NCBI GenBank assembly: GCA_900757285.1
Contig: CAAENI010000171.1
Location: 1-21,162 of the forward strand
DNA from: an uncultured Collinsella sp.
GTDB taxonomy: Bacteria > Actinomycetota > Coriobacteriia > Coriobacteriales > Coriobacteriaceae
DNA length: 21,162 nt
Direction: 5' to 3'
Positions 13,183 through 20,869 of the stretch are shown here, in pieces. The notes under the pieces were generated by a model, which worked only from the letters and a program-made list of their open reading frames with translations, ran no database searches and had not been told where the DNA came from. Within the stretch, counting starts at the first letter, position 1. Each line of letters starts with the position of its first letter. The position numbers were made by a program, and so were the translations under genes.

Positions 13183-15030
13183 ATGTGCGGAATCGTCGGC
13201 TACACCGGCTCTGATATTGCAAAGAACATCCTGGTCACGGGCCTCAAGCGTATGGAGTATCGCGGCTATGACTCCTCAGGCGTCGCGCTCGAGGTGGGCG
13301 AGGGTGCCGCGGCGCACCTCGACGTCATCCGCCGCGTGGGCAAGGTTGCGGGCCTGGAGAGCGAGCTTTCCAACATCGACAGCGACGCTACCTGCGGTAT
13401 CGGTCACACCCGTTGGGCCACCCACGGCAAGCCCTCCGTCGTTAACGCCCATCCCCACACCAGCTGCGACGGTCGCATCGCCATCGTCCACAACGGCATC
13501 ATCGAGAACTTCGCCGAGCTGCGCGAGGAGCTGGAGGGCCGCGGCCATCACTTTAAGAGCGAGACGGATACCGAGGTCTTCGCGCATCTGATCGAAGAGG
13601 CTTATGCCGAGACGCACGACCTGATGGCCTCCGTGCGCGAGGCGTGCACCCACGTGGTCGGTGCCTATGGTCTGGCCGCCGTGTGCGCTGACGAGCCCGG
13701 CGTGATCGCCGTGGCCCGCAAGGATTCCCCGATCGTGGTCGGCGCGGGCGAGACCGGCGCCTATGTCGCCTCCGATGTCATCGCGCTCATCGACGCCACC
13801 CGCGATGTCGTGGTGCTCGAAGACGGTCAGTTTGCCAAGCTCACGCCCGCGGGCGTCGAGTACACCGACGAGGCCGGCAACGTTATCGAGCCCAAGGTCA
13901 CCCACATCGACTGGGACCTAGACATGGCCGAAAAGGGTGGCTACCCCGACTTTATGCTCAAGGAGATCCACGAGCAGCCTCGCGTTGTGCGCGACACGCT
14001 GGTCGGTCGTATGACGCCGGCCGGCGAGCTCGACATCGACGAGCTGGGCCTTTCGCTCGAGGAGCTCAACGACATCGACCGCGTCTACGTGATCGCCTGC
14101 GGCACCAGCTACCACGCCGGACTCATCGCCAAGAACCTTATCGAGGGTTGGGCTCGCATCCCCACCGAGGTTGAGGCGGCCAGCGAGTTCCGTTACCGCA
14201 ATCCCATCATTACGCCGACGACGCTCGTCGTTGCCGTGTCCCAGTCGGGCGAGACGGCCGATACCCTTGCCGCCATTCGCGACGCGCGCATCAAGGGCGC
14301 CAAGGTCTTCGGCATCACCAACGTGGTGGGCAGCCCGGTGGCGCGTGAGAGCGACGGCGTCATCTACACCAAGGCCAACAAGGAGATCGCGGTCGCCTCG
14401 ACCAAGAGCTTTATCGGTCAGGTCGTGAGCCTTACGCTGCTGGCTCTGCTGCTGGCGCAGGTTAAGTACCGTCTGACCACCAAGCAGGCGCGCATGCTGT
14501 TCCGCGAGCTTTCCGATACGGCCGAGCAGATCCAGTGGATTTTGGATACCCAGACCGAGGCCGTTCATGAGGCCGCCCTGCTGTGCAAGGACGCGCAGTC
14601 GGCGCTGTTCGTGGGCCGTGGCATGGGTGCCGCTATTTCCTACGAGGGCGCACTCAAGCTCAAGGAGGTCAGCTACCTGCATGCCGAGGCCTACGCCGCT
14701 GGCGAGATGAAGCACGGCCCCATTGCCCTGATCGACCGGGGCTTCCCTGTCATCGCTGTGGCCACCAAGAGTGCCACCTACGACAAGACCGTGTCGAACC
14801 TCATGGAGTGCAAGGCGCGTGGCGCCAAGGTCATCGTCGTTGCCACCGAGGGCGACGAGGAGATCAACAAGATCGCCGACTGCATCATCCGCGTGCCGGC
14901 AGTCCGCGACGTGTTCAGCCCCATCACGGCGAGCGTTCCGCTGCAGCTGCTCGCCCGCGAGGTGGCCATCCTGCGCGGTTGCGACGTTGACCAGCCCCGT
15001 AACCTGGCGAAAAGCGTCACTGTCGAATAA
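13183..15030 (+). CDS. glmS: Glutamine-fructose-6-phosphate aminotransferase (isomerizing)
   Basis: A 615-aa full-length GlmS. It converts fructose 6-phosphate and glutamine to glucosamine 6-phosphate, the first step to UDP-GlcNAc and peptidoglycan. MCGIVGY supplies Cys2, the nucleophile of the N-terminal glutaminase domain (about 1-230), with GIGHTRWATHG and HNGIIENF. Two SIS isomerase domains follow: CGTSYHAGLI with VSQSGETADT, then GRGMGAAISYEGALKLKE with HAEAYAAGEMKHGP. The C-terminus PRNLAKSVTVE is the conserved tail that closes the active site. The ribosome site GAAGGGA is eight bases upstream. Monocistronic, with its own terminator. Confidence 0.98.
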   Translation: MCGIVGYTGSDIAKNILVTGLKRMEYRGYDSSGVALEVGEGAAAHLDVIRRVGKVAGLESELSNIDSDATCGIGHTRWATHGKPSVVNAHPHTSCDGRIAIVHNGIIENFAELREELEGRGHHFKSETDTEVFAHLIEEAYAETHDLMASVREACTHVVGAYGLAAVCADEPGVIAVARKDSPIVVGAGETGAYVASDVIALIDATRDVVVLEDGQFAKLTPAGVEYTDEAGNVIEPKVTHIDWDLDMAEKGGYPDFMLKEIHEQPRVVRDTLVGRMTPAGELDIDELGLSLEELNDIDRVYVIACGTSYHAGLIAKNLIEGWARIPTEVEAASEFRYRNPIITPTTLVVAVSQSGETADTLAAIRDARIKGAKVFGITNVVGSPVARESDGVIYTKANKEIAVASTKSFIGQVVSLTLLALLLAQVKYRLTTKQARMLFRELSDTAEQIQWILDTQTEAVHEAALLCKDAQSALFVGRGMGAAISYEGALKLKEVSYLHAEAYAAGEMKHGPIALIDRGFPVIAVATKSATYDKTVSNLMECKARGAKVIVVATEGDEEINKIADCIIRVPAVRDVFSPITASVPLQLLAREVAILRGCDVDQPRNLAKSVTVE

Positions 15031-15055
15031 TTGTTGTTCCGCCGTCCTAACGACC

Positions 15056-15094
15056 AAGGCCCGGCTCCGCATCAAGACGGAGCCGGGCCTTGTT
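15056..15094 (+). terminator. glmS terminator
   Basis: AAGGCCCGGCTCCG (15056-15069) pairs perfectly with CGGAGCCGGGCCTT (15078-15091) around an 8-base loop, followed by TGTTGC. The A and T ends could work for both convergent genes. Confidence 0.82.
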
Positions 15095-15101
15095 GCATTT
15101 G

Positions 15102-15148
15102 CCCAGATAAAATCTGCCAAAATAAACCTGTCCCTTTTTGGCAGGTTA
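15102..15148 (+). repeat. Dispersed hairpin repeat, copy C (overlaps gntR-type stop)
   Basis: Arms AATCTGCCAAAA (15111-15122) and TTTTGGCAGGTT (15136-15147) with the loop TAAACCTGTCCCT; the one change is a wobble. Its last TTA (15146-15148) is the stop codon of the minus-strand regulator gene, the same arrangement as copy B at larE. Confidence 0.85.
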
Positions 15149-15877
15149 GCGGAGCTTGCTGGTCTCGAAGTACTCGGGGAACTGGTCCAGAACCTCGGTT
15201 TGGTTGCGGAACATCATATGCAGGTGCTTGCTGACCAAAAAGCTCGCTTCGATGGGGTCGCGACCGGCGATGGCGCGGCGAATCTGCTTGTGCTCGTTCA
15301 CGATGTCCTGATTGTCGAGAACCTGCGTGGCGGCGCGCAGCCAGCGGAAGCGCTCCAGGTCGGCATTGGTCTCCTCGAGCCACGACCACACGGTGCTGCG
15401 GCATGCGATGCTAAAAATCATGTGATGCATGAGGTTGTCGCTCAAAAAGAAGCCGATGCGATCCTCTTCGGCCATGGCCTTTTCCTGCAGCGCGATGGCG
15501 CGGTCGAGCTGCTCGATGCCGGCCGACGTGGCTCGCGCACAGCACTCCACAATCACCTGCTTTTCCAGATGTTCGCGGATGTAACAGGCGCTCTCGGCAA
15601 GGGTGAGGTTGATGGGCGAGACGTAGGCGCCACTCTGGGGCACGGTGCGCACCAGGCCTTCCTGCGCCAAGCGAACCAAAGCCTCGCGCACGGGCGTGCG
15701 ACCCATATCCAGGTCGTCGCAAAGTTGCTTGACGCCCAGCTTTTCGCCCGGCTTGTAGTCCAGGTAGACGATTTTGCGTCGAATGGTGTGGTAGGACTGG
15801 TCTTGTAGGCTTGTTTCTTGCTCGCCGACGTGCATCGATTCTTCCATAGTGCCTCGCAACCGTTCTATCAAACTCAT
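15146..15877 (-). CDS. GntR-family regulator, FadR/FCD subfamily
   Basis: A protein of 243 aa with an N-terminal winged helix-turn-helix (SYHTIRRKIVYLDYKPGEKL...DMGRTPVREALVRLAQEGLV) and a helical FCD effector domain containing the family-type metal/ligand histidines (HHMIFSIACR, EHKQIRRAI). The first ATG (15877) has no ribosome site; an in-frame ATG at 15847, preceded by GAGG, may be the true start. FadR-type regulators sense small carboxylic acids and often control the divergent gene, here the YeiH-family permease. The stop codon comes from repeat copy C. The ligand is unknown. Confidence 0.9.
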   Translation of the reverse strand: MSLIERLRGTMEESMHVGEQETSLQDQSYHTIRRKIVYLDYKPGEKLGVKQLCDDLDMGRTPVREALVRLAQEGLVRTVPQSGAYVSPINLTLAESACYIREHLEKQVIVECCARATSAGIEQLDRAIALQEKAMAEEDRIGFFLSDNLMHHMIFSIACRSTVWSWLEETNADLERFRWLRAATQVLDNQDIVNEHKQIRRAIAGRDPIEASFLVSKHLHMMFRNQTEVLDQFPEYFETSKLR

Positions 15878-16040
15878 ATGTCAGTTGTTTATTATGCCGC
15901 GAATCAGCTCTCCGCGGTGAGTAATTCGACTGTCGCCCGAGAACTATTGCGGCATCTTAGTCTTTGTTTGCGCGAGACTGTGCTCGATGTTGCCGTATCA
16001 TAAGCCGTCGCAAACGTGAAATAGAAAGAAGGAATCCCAT
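15878..16040. promoter_or_regulatory. Divergent control region between gntR-type gene and yeiH-type gene
   Basis: ATGCCGC (15894-15900) is matched in reverse by GCGGCAT (15949-15955), 48 bases apart, suggesting paired binding sites that could loop. A TATCAT at 15996 might be a -10 for the permease gene but lacks a good -35. No promoter is certain. Confidence 0.3.
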
Positions 16041-17075
16041 ATGCAACTGGCGAATATCGTACGCGAGCGCTGGAAGGGCGTCTTGTTCTGCCTGATCATC
16101 GCCATTCCCGCGACGTTGCTCGGCAAACAGATTGAGGTGGTCGGCGGGCCGGTATTTGCCATCCTCTTCGGCATGGTCCTGGCGCTTGTTTTTCCCAAGA
16201 ATCATCGCGAACAGCTCGCCGCCGGTGTCACCTATACGTCTAAAAAAGTCTTGCAGTACGCGGTTATCCTGCTTGGCTTTGGCATGAACCTCTCCCAGAT
16301 TCTGTCCAAGGGCGCCCAGTCGCTGCCGATTATCGTGGCGACGATTTCGACCTCGCTTGTCATCGCCTTCGTGCTCTGCCGCGTTATGAACGTGCCGGGC
16401 AAGATCGCGACGCTTGTGGGTGTGGGTTCGTCGATTTGCGGCGGTTCTGCCATCGCCGCGACCGCGCCCGTCATTGATGCCGACGATCGCGAGATTGCCC
16501 AGGCCATTTCGGTCATCTTCCTGTTTAACGTTATCGCGGCGCTCGTGTTTCCGACGCTCGGCGGCATGCTCGGGCTGACCAACGAGGGCTTTGGCCTGTT
16601 TGCCGGCACCGCCATCAACGACACCTCGTCGGTAACGGCTGCGGCGAGCGCCTGGGACAGCATGCATCCCGGCGCCAATGTGCTCGAAAGCGCCACGGTG
16701 GTCAAGCTCACCAGGACGCTGGCCATTATTCCCATTACGTTGGTGCTCGCATGCTGGCAGATGCATCTGGCGCGCAAGGCCGGCGGCGACGCCAAAAGCA
16801 CGTTCTCGCTTAAACGCGCGTTTCCCATGTTCGTGCTGTTCTTTGTGCTGGCGAGCGTAATCACCACGGTTCTTCAGCTTCCTGCATCCGTTACGGCGCC
16901 TATCAAGGAGCTGTCGAAGTTCTTTATCGTGATGGCTATGGCGGCTATTGGCTTTAATACCGATATCGTCGAGCTGGTCAAAAAGGGCGGCAAGCCCATC
17001 GCATTGGGCTTTTGCTGCTGGATTGGCATTGCGTGCATGAGTTTGGGAATGCAGCACGTGCTGGGAATCTGGTAG
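16041..17075 (+). CDS. YeiH-family (UPF0324) putative sulfate/anion exporter
   Basis: A 344-aa integral membrane protein with about nine or ten hydrophobic segments. The family signatures GVGSSICGGSAIAATAPVI and GTAINDTSSVTAA are both present, the second in mid-protein as usual. The start follows AGAAGGA. Members are annotated as putative sulfate exporters and are sometimes linked to sulfonate breakdown or LysR regulators; here the adjacent divergent regulator is GntR/FadR type. Direct biochemical proof of substrate is scarce, so 'anion permease' is the safe statement. Confidence 0.9.
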   Translation: MQLANIVRERWKGVLFCLIIAIPATLLGKQIEVVGGPVFAILFGMVLALVFPKNHREQLAAGVTYTSKKVLQYAVILLGFGMNLSQILSKGAQSLPIIVATISTSLVIAFVLCRVMNVPGKIATLVGVGSSICGGSAIAATAPVIDADDREIAQAISVIFLFNVIAALVFPTLGGMLGLTNEGFGLFAGTAINDTSSVTAAASAWDSMHPGANVLESATVVKLTRTLAIIPITLVLACWQMHLARKAGGDAKSTFSLKRAFPMFVLFFVLASVITTVLQLPASVTAPIKELSKFFIVMAMAAIGFNTDIVELVKKGGKPIALGFCCWIGIACMSLGMQHVLGIW

Positions 17076-17127
17076 AGAAGTAGCTTATTTGCGTGCTGCG
17101 TGCTGGCGAGCGCATCCTCGCGGTGGA

Positions 17128-17216
17128 GCGATAGGAGCTCTTGCGGGTATGGCTTGTCCGCAGGTTTATAGGTCCCGAAGAGCTCTTATCGCCCCGCCAG
17201 GATGGCGATGCGGGGC
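17128..17216 (+). promoter_or_regulatory. Structured leader-like region upstream of the NtrC-like regulator
   Basis: GCGATAGGAGCTCTT (17128-17142) pairs with AAGAGCTCTTATCGC (17178-17192) with one mismatch. The 35-base interior holds GCGG/CCGC and CGGG/CCCG pairings, so it may branch. A second hairpin GCCCCGC/GCGGGGC (17191-17197, 17210-17216) overlaps the base of the first, so the two compete. The following start codon is 126 bases away. It could be the permease-gene terminator, an attenuator or an unrecognised regulatory RNA. Confidence 0.5.
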
Positions 17217-17341
17217 AACTCATATACTCGCAGGACGGCGGCTTCTGCCCTATAGTGTTTGGTGAGCAATATCGTTCAATTTTGAAACACTCGGTCGTGC
17301 GACCGTCGGCGGTTGCACGTCGCCGCGGACAGGGGCAAATC

Positions 17342-18559
17342 ATGGATAGCGATGCCAAGCTGAACATCTTGACCGAGGCCCTGGCTGCTGCCGGGGCCTC
17401 GGCATTGGCAATCGATGCGCGTGGGGATGTCGCGATTTCGACCATGAATGACGCGGCGCTTGAGCGGGATGTGGCGGCTTTTGTCGCTGAGCGCCTCGAC
17501 CGTATAGGAGACGGCGCGCGTCTGGTTATGGGGCGTGCGGGTACGCGCCTGAGCCTGACCGTTCGCCCCACCGACAAAGAAGGCGGGGGCCTTTGGGTCG
17601 TCGTGGTCCGCGAGGTACGCGGCGCCGCGGCACATGCGGGCATCGAGTGGCTCAACGCCGACGAAGTTGAGGCCCGCTACGAATCGAGCGCGTACGGCAT
17701 CGTTGAGGGGGCGGCCTCGGTAGCTGCGCCGGTCGCCGAGAGCTACGCGCGCGGTGTGCCCCTTATGCTCGAGGGCGAGCTGGGAGCGGGTCAGGTCGAG
17801 ATAGCCAAGCGCCTCTATCTGGACGGTCCTTTTGCCGATCAACCCTTTGTTGCCGTTGCGCTCGATGAGCTTACCGATCGCGGTTGGCGCCACGTGCTCA
17901 AAAGCGCCGAATCGCCGTTGTTCCAAACGGGGCTGACACTTTGCATTGCGGGCTGGAATGCGGTTGGCCCCCAGCGCCTTCGCGAGCTCGTTTCCACGAT
18001 GGCCGACACCGCGTTGGCGACGCGCTGCCATGTGGTGCTGACGGCGAATGACATGCCGGGCGGCAGCGAAAGTGATCAAGCCGCCTTTGTAACCGAGCGC
18101 TTGGCGTGCGCAGTGAGTGTGGCGCCTGCGATTGCCGAGCAGGGTGGCGCATCGAAAAAGGTCGCGCAGTATTTGTCGTATCTATCAGATGTCTTTGGAA
18201 CTGCCGCTCCGAGTATGTCTGAGGAGGCTGCCTCGACGCTCAACGGCTATCGCTGGCCACGCAACTATCTGCAGCTTCGCGAGGTCTCGGAACGACTCTA
18301 TATATTAGTAGGGCCGGGTGTGGCGGAGCGCACGGTGGCGGAGGAGGTGCTCGCCCAGGAAGACGTCATCAAAACCGCAACCTTTGGCACTCCGACGCTC
18401 GACAGCGACCTGTATATCCTGCGTCCACTGGCCGATACCGAACGCGACATCGCGCGGCTGGTCGAAGGCTACCTTCAGGGCAACCGGACCCGCGCTGCCG
18501 AGGTGCTGGGAATAAGCCGCACGACCCTGTGGCGCTTGCTGAAGGACGATGACCGCTGA
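17342..18559 (+). CDS. Degenerate NtrC-like AAA+ regulator with Fis-type helix-turn-helix
   Basis: A 405-aa protein; the ATG at 17342 follows AGGGG. The middle resembles a sigma-54 activator AAA+ domain, but the key motifs have decayed. The Walker A position reads EGELGAGQVE (about 144-153, Gln instead of Lys), the Walker B position reads LTLCIAGW (198-205, no Asp-Glu), and there is no GAFTGA loop. Later parts still match: VVLTAND (sensor I-like) and WPRNYLQLREVSERLYIL. The C-terminus LVEGYLQGNRTRAAEVLGIS followed by RTTLWRLLK is a clear Fis-type DNA-binding domain. It therefore probably binds DNA but neither hydrolyses ATP nor works with sigma-54. Targets unknown. Confidence 0.8.
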   Translation: MDSDAKLNILTEALAAAGASALAIDARGDVAISTMNDAALERDVAAFVAERLDRIGDGARLVMGRAGTRLSLTVRPTDKEGGGLWVVVVREVRGAAAHAGIEWLNADEVEARYESSAYGIVEGAASVAAPVAESYARGVPLMLEGELGAGQVEIAKRLYLDGPFADQPFVAVALDELTDRGWRHVLKSAESPLFQTGLTLCIAGWNAVGPQRLRELVSTMADTALATRCHVVLTANDMPGGSESDQAAFVTERLACAVSVAPAIAEQGGASKKVAQYLSYLSDVFGTAAPSMSEEAASTLNGYRWPRNYLQLREVSERLYILVGPGVAERTVAEEVLAQEDVIKTATFGTPTLDSDLYILRPLADTERDIARLVEGYLQGNRTRAAEVLGISRTTLWRLLKDDDR

Positions 18560-18643
18560 GCGAGGCGCTCGTGACCGCGTGCAGCGCGTGTGCTACAGTC
18601 CAAAGCAGTAATGTTTCGATTGCGTTACGGCGTGCGGGGGCGT

Positions 18644-19219
18644 ATGGCGGAGACTTCAAAACCAAATCGGGCTCGAAAGCCCACGGCGCCGGTCAACCGT
18701 CGCACGACTTCGCGGACGTGGGGCAAAAGCGCCTCAGGCTTCGACGGCTCGTTCAAACGCACTAGATATGGCTATCCTTCGGCAAGCGCTCGCTTGGCCA
18801 TGCAGGCCGAATCGTCGCTGTGGGGCCGTAAGCGTGTGGTGGGGTCAAAGCTCAAGCACGACGGAACGCTCGGCTACATTAGCCGTGGCGCTGCTCGCCG
18901 TAGCGGCCTCAATCCCGCAGGCTGGCATCGTTATGTGCCGATCGTGGTCATTGCCGCGATAATCGCCATCGCGCTCGCGGCACTTGGTTACGCCGGCGGC
19001 GGGGCCGACCTGAGTGCGATGTTCGGGTCTGCTGAGCTCGCGCATGCCGGCACGGAGCTTGTCGAGGGCGCTCAGGCCCAGACGGGCGTGGCGCCTCAGC
19101 GCGGCGTTGTTGCCGCTGCCGCAACGATCGCCGATGCCCAAAAGGGCGAGGATGAACAAGGCAGCGAAGCCGAAGCGACCCAGACGAACGAAATGACGAC
19201 AACCCCATCGGCAAGATAA
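18644..19219 (+). CDS. Small single-pass membrane protein of unknown function
   Basis: A 191-aa protein I do not recognise. Residues 1-95 are strongly basic (many Arg/Lys, including RRTTSRTWGKS and GRKRVVGSK) and likely cytoplasmic. Residues about 98-117 (YVPIVVIAAIIAIALAALGY) form one membrane segment. The tail is Ala/Glu/Gln/Thr-rich and acidic, probably outside the cell. The start at 18644 has a weak GGGGG site; an upstream in-frame ATG at 18611 is possible. It lies 84 bases after the regulator gene and may be cotranscribed with it. Confidence 0.65.
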   Translation: MAETSKPNRARKPTAPVNRRTTSRTWGKSASGFDGSFKRTRYGYPSASARLAMQAESSLWGRKRVVGSKLKHDGTLGYISRGAARRSGLNPAGWHRYVPIVVIAAIIAIALAALGYAGGGADLSAMFGSAELAHAGTELVEGAQAQTGVAPQRGVVAAAATIADAQKGEDEQGSEAEATQTNEMTTTPSAR

Positions 19220-19314
19220 GTTGCGAGTGGGGTGGCTAATTTGGGACGGGCTTTTTAGCTGCCCAAGTGTCGAATGCCAACAACGGTTCATTCGATGTCA
19301 GTCACCAACAGCGA

Positions 19315-19414
19315 GCGAGCCGCATTCACGCCAAGGTGACGTGAAATGAGAGGGCGCTGACCTTTTGGTCGCGCCCTCGAAATTGAACGTCAGATTGGCG
19401 TGAATGCGGCTCGC
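19315..19414. repeat. 100-bp nested palindromic element
   Basis: The 20-bp ends GCGAGCCGCATTCACGCCAA (19315-19334) and their exact complement (19395-19414) enclose a second TGACGT/ACGTCA pair and an inner GAGGGCGC/GCGCCCTC stem with GACC-TTTT-GGTC. It lies between convergent genes. It may be a strong bidirectional terminator or a small MITE-like insertion; no clear target-site duplication was seen. Confidence 0.75.
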
Positions 19415-19429
19415 GCAGCGTCAGCGGGG

Positions 19430-19451
19430 CCGCCGTTCGTTAGAACGGCGG
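19430..19451. terminator. Short GC hairpin at the 3' end of the nitroreductase gene
   Basis: CCGCCGTTC (19430-19438) pairs with GAACGGCGG (19443-19451) around GTTA, seven bases beyond the stop codon on the minus strand. No T-run follows, so it is only a probable terminator. Confidence 0.5.
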
Positions 19452-19457
19452 AACTAA

Positions 19458-19979
19458 TTACCTGACGTACACGATGTTGTCGCGGCGGGGTTTGGCCTGG
19501 GGAAGCATGTCTTCGGCATAGCCCAGAATGCAGTTGCCCACACCGCGCAGGCTTCCGTCGGCGGGCAGACCCCACTTGTCCAGCAGTTCCAATCCCTCGG
19601 GTGAGTCAAAGACCTCGTGTGCGCGGTGGATCCAACACGAATCGACGCCCAGCGCATAGGCTGCGTTGAGCAGGTTGCCCATGGCGAGCGAGCCGTCTTC
19701 CAGGTGCGTGGGCACGCTGCGGTCGACGAGCACTACCACAACGGTCTTGGCGCCGTAGAAGGGATCTCCCTCGCTACCCATAACTTGGACGTTGAGCTGC
19801 GAGAGGCGCTCGACGGTTGCGGGATCGGTGACGGCGACGAACGTGACCGGCTGGCGCCCCATGCCGCTCGGCGCATACTGGCCGGCTTCGAGAATGCGTG
19901 CGAGCTTCTCGGCCTCGACAGGGCGATCGCTGTATTTGCGGCAGCTGCGGCGGTGGATGAGCGCCTCGATGGTCTCCAT
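19458..19979 (-). CDS. Nitroreductase-family FMN oxidoreductase
   Basis: A 173-aa member of the compact nitroreductase family. The N-terminal METIEALIHRRSCRKYSDRPV carries the FMN-phosphate-binding Arg/Ser cluster, followed by LEAGQYAPSGMGRQP and the later GNLLNAAYALGVDSCWIHRA and GVGNCILGYAED. The start follows AGGAGG. Such enzymes use NAD(P)H to reduce nitro-aromatics, quinones or flavins; the natural substrate is unknown. It stands alone, convergent with the membrane protein gene. Confidence 0.93.
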   Translation of the reverse strand: METIEALIHRRSCRKYSDRPVEAEKLARILEAGQYAPSGMGRQPVTFVAVTDPATVERLSQLNVQVMGSEGDPFYGAKTVVVVLVDRSVPTHLEDGSLAMGNLLNAAYALGVDSCWIHRAHEVFDSPEGLELLDKWGLPADGSLRGVGNCILGYAEDMLPQAKPRRDNIVYVR

Positions 19980-20225
19980 GTGTCCTCCTGACGTTGGTTG
20001 CGATGCCTCGTTCTTACCCGCCGAACCAAAACCGTAATCGCGCCGTCGGCCCCAAACAATGCAAGCGACCGAGTGGAAAAGCTGGTTTGCATAAAACTTC
20101 AGCCAGAATGTGACAGACCGGTGGGATGATTAAACGTTTTATCCCGTCTACCCTGCGGTTTTTACCATTTGCCTAAATGATGCGCGCATAAGCTCTGATA
20201 AAGGTTTTACTAAAGGAGTACCAAC

Positions 20226-20318
20226 GTGTATCAACGCGCCATGGTGGCGCCGGGCCAGGAGGTAACATCATGTTCCAGGCTGGAGATGTCGTCGAGACCG
20301 ACTTCGAAGGATTTCTGA
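20226..20318 (+). CDS. Possible leader ORF overlapping the 96-aa gene
   Basis: A GTG-started 30-codon frame (MYQRAMVAPGQEVTSC...) preceded at seven bases by AAAGGAG, a very good ribosome site. It runs out of frame over the start and first 16 codons of the gene at 20270. Its translation would pass over that gene's ribosome site, so it could couple or regulate translation. The peptide itself resembles nothing I know. Confidence 0.4.
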   Translation: MYQRAMVAPGQEVTSCSRLEMSSRPTSKDF

Positions 20319-20560
20319 AGCTGTTGCGTTCCAAGACGCGCGCTTTCGTGTCGATCAACGATCACGAGTACTACATTACGCACACCGATGGCTATTGGCG
20401 TGTTCAGGATTGCGAGGCCCTCAACGATAAGGGGCACTTTACTGACTGCTCCGAGCTGGTCAACACGGTCTGCGAGGTCGTCGAGCTGCCTTGGATCTGC
20501 GGCAAGAGCCTGCACGACAGCTTCTCGGGCGCCACGGTCTACGAGGCCGTCGCTGCTTAA
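20270..20560 (+). CDS. Conserved-looking 96-aa cytoplasmic protein of unknown function
   Basis: Begins MFQAGDVVETDFEGFLKLLR with an excellent ribosome site (CAGGAGGTAAC) and ends in its own terminator, so it is a real gene. It has no signal peptide or membrane segment. It is acidic, with several aromatics (EYYITHTDGYWRVQD) and four cysteines (47, 60, 68, 77), and looks like a small compact fold. I recognise no family. It is preceded by a 246-bp AT-rich region containing TAAACGTTTTA between GGGAT and ATCCC (about 20133-20155), a possible operator. Confidence 0.85.
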   Translation: MFQAGDVVETDFEGFLKLLRSKTRAFVSINDHEYYITHTDGYWRVQDCEALNDKGHFTDCSELVNTVCEVVELPWICGKSLHDSFSGATVYEAVAA

Positions 20561-20586
20561 CAGCCAACAATCGATATTCTCTCGCA

Positions 20587-20621
20587 ACCGTCGGCGCCGC
20601 CCCGCGCCGGCGGTCTTTTTT
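20587..20621 (+). terminator. Rho-independent terminator of the 96-aa gene
   Basis: ACCGTCGGCGC (20587-20597) pairs with GCGCCGGCGGT (20604-20614) with one wobble, followed by CTTTTTT. A textbook terminator. Confidence 0.92.
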
Positions 20622-20869
20622 GTCGATATGTTATATAGGTGGTTGATTTCCGATCTCAGCCGAACACATTGAGCGAATAGGCCGTTCCCGCAGCTAGCCG
20701 AACGCCCCCAAGGTCCCATTCGGGCCCCCGGGTCGGCATTTTCCCAGTTGAAGGAACGGTGGAGATGTGTTTCGATGGGTCCGGTGGCCATGCTCCGCCC
20801 GCCGCCCGGCACCTCCTCCCAGACCCAGCCGAACGGTCGGTTCCGTCTATTCCGTTTTTCCCTTTCAGG

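Noticed and set aside
18640..18720. tRNA-like start (GGCGGAGACTTCAAAACC) ahead of the membrane protein gene
   Set aside because: No acceptor stem or T-loop (GTTCRA) with matching arms; the stretch reads as the N-terminus of the protein.
20231..20812. A 193-codon minus-strand frame near the right end
   Set aside because: It crosses the 96-aa gene and its terminator in antisense, and its composition looks random.
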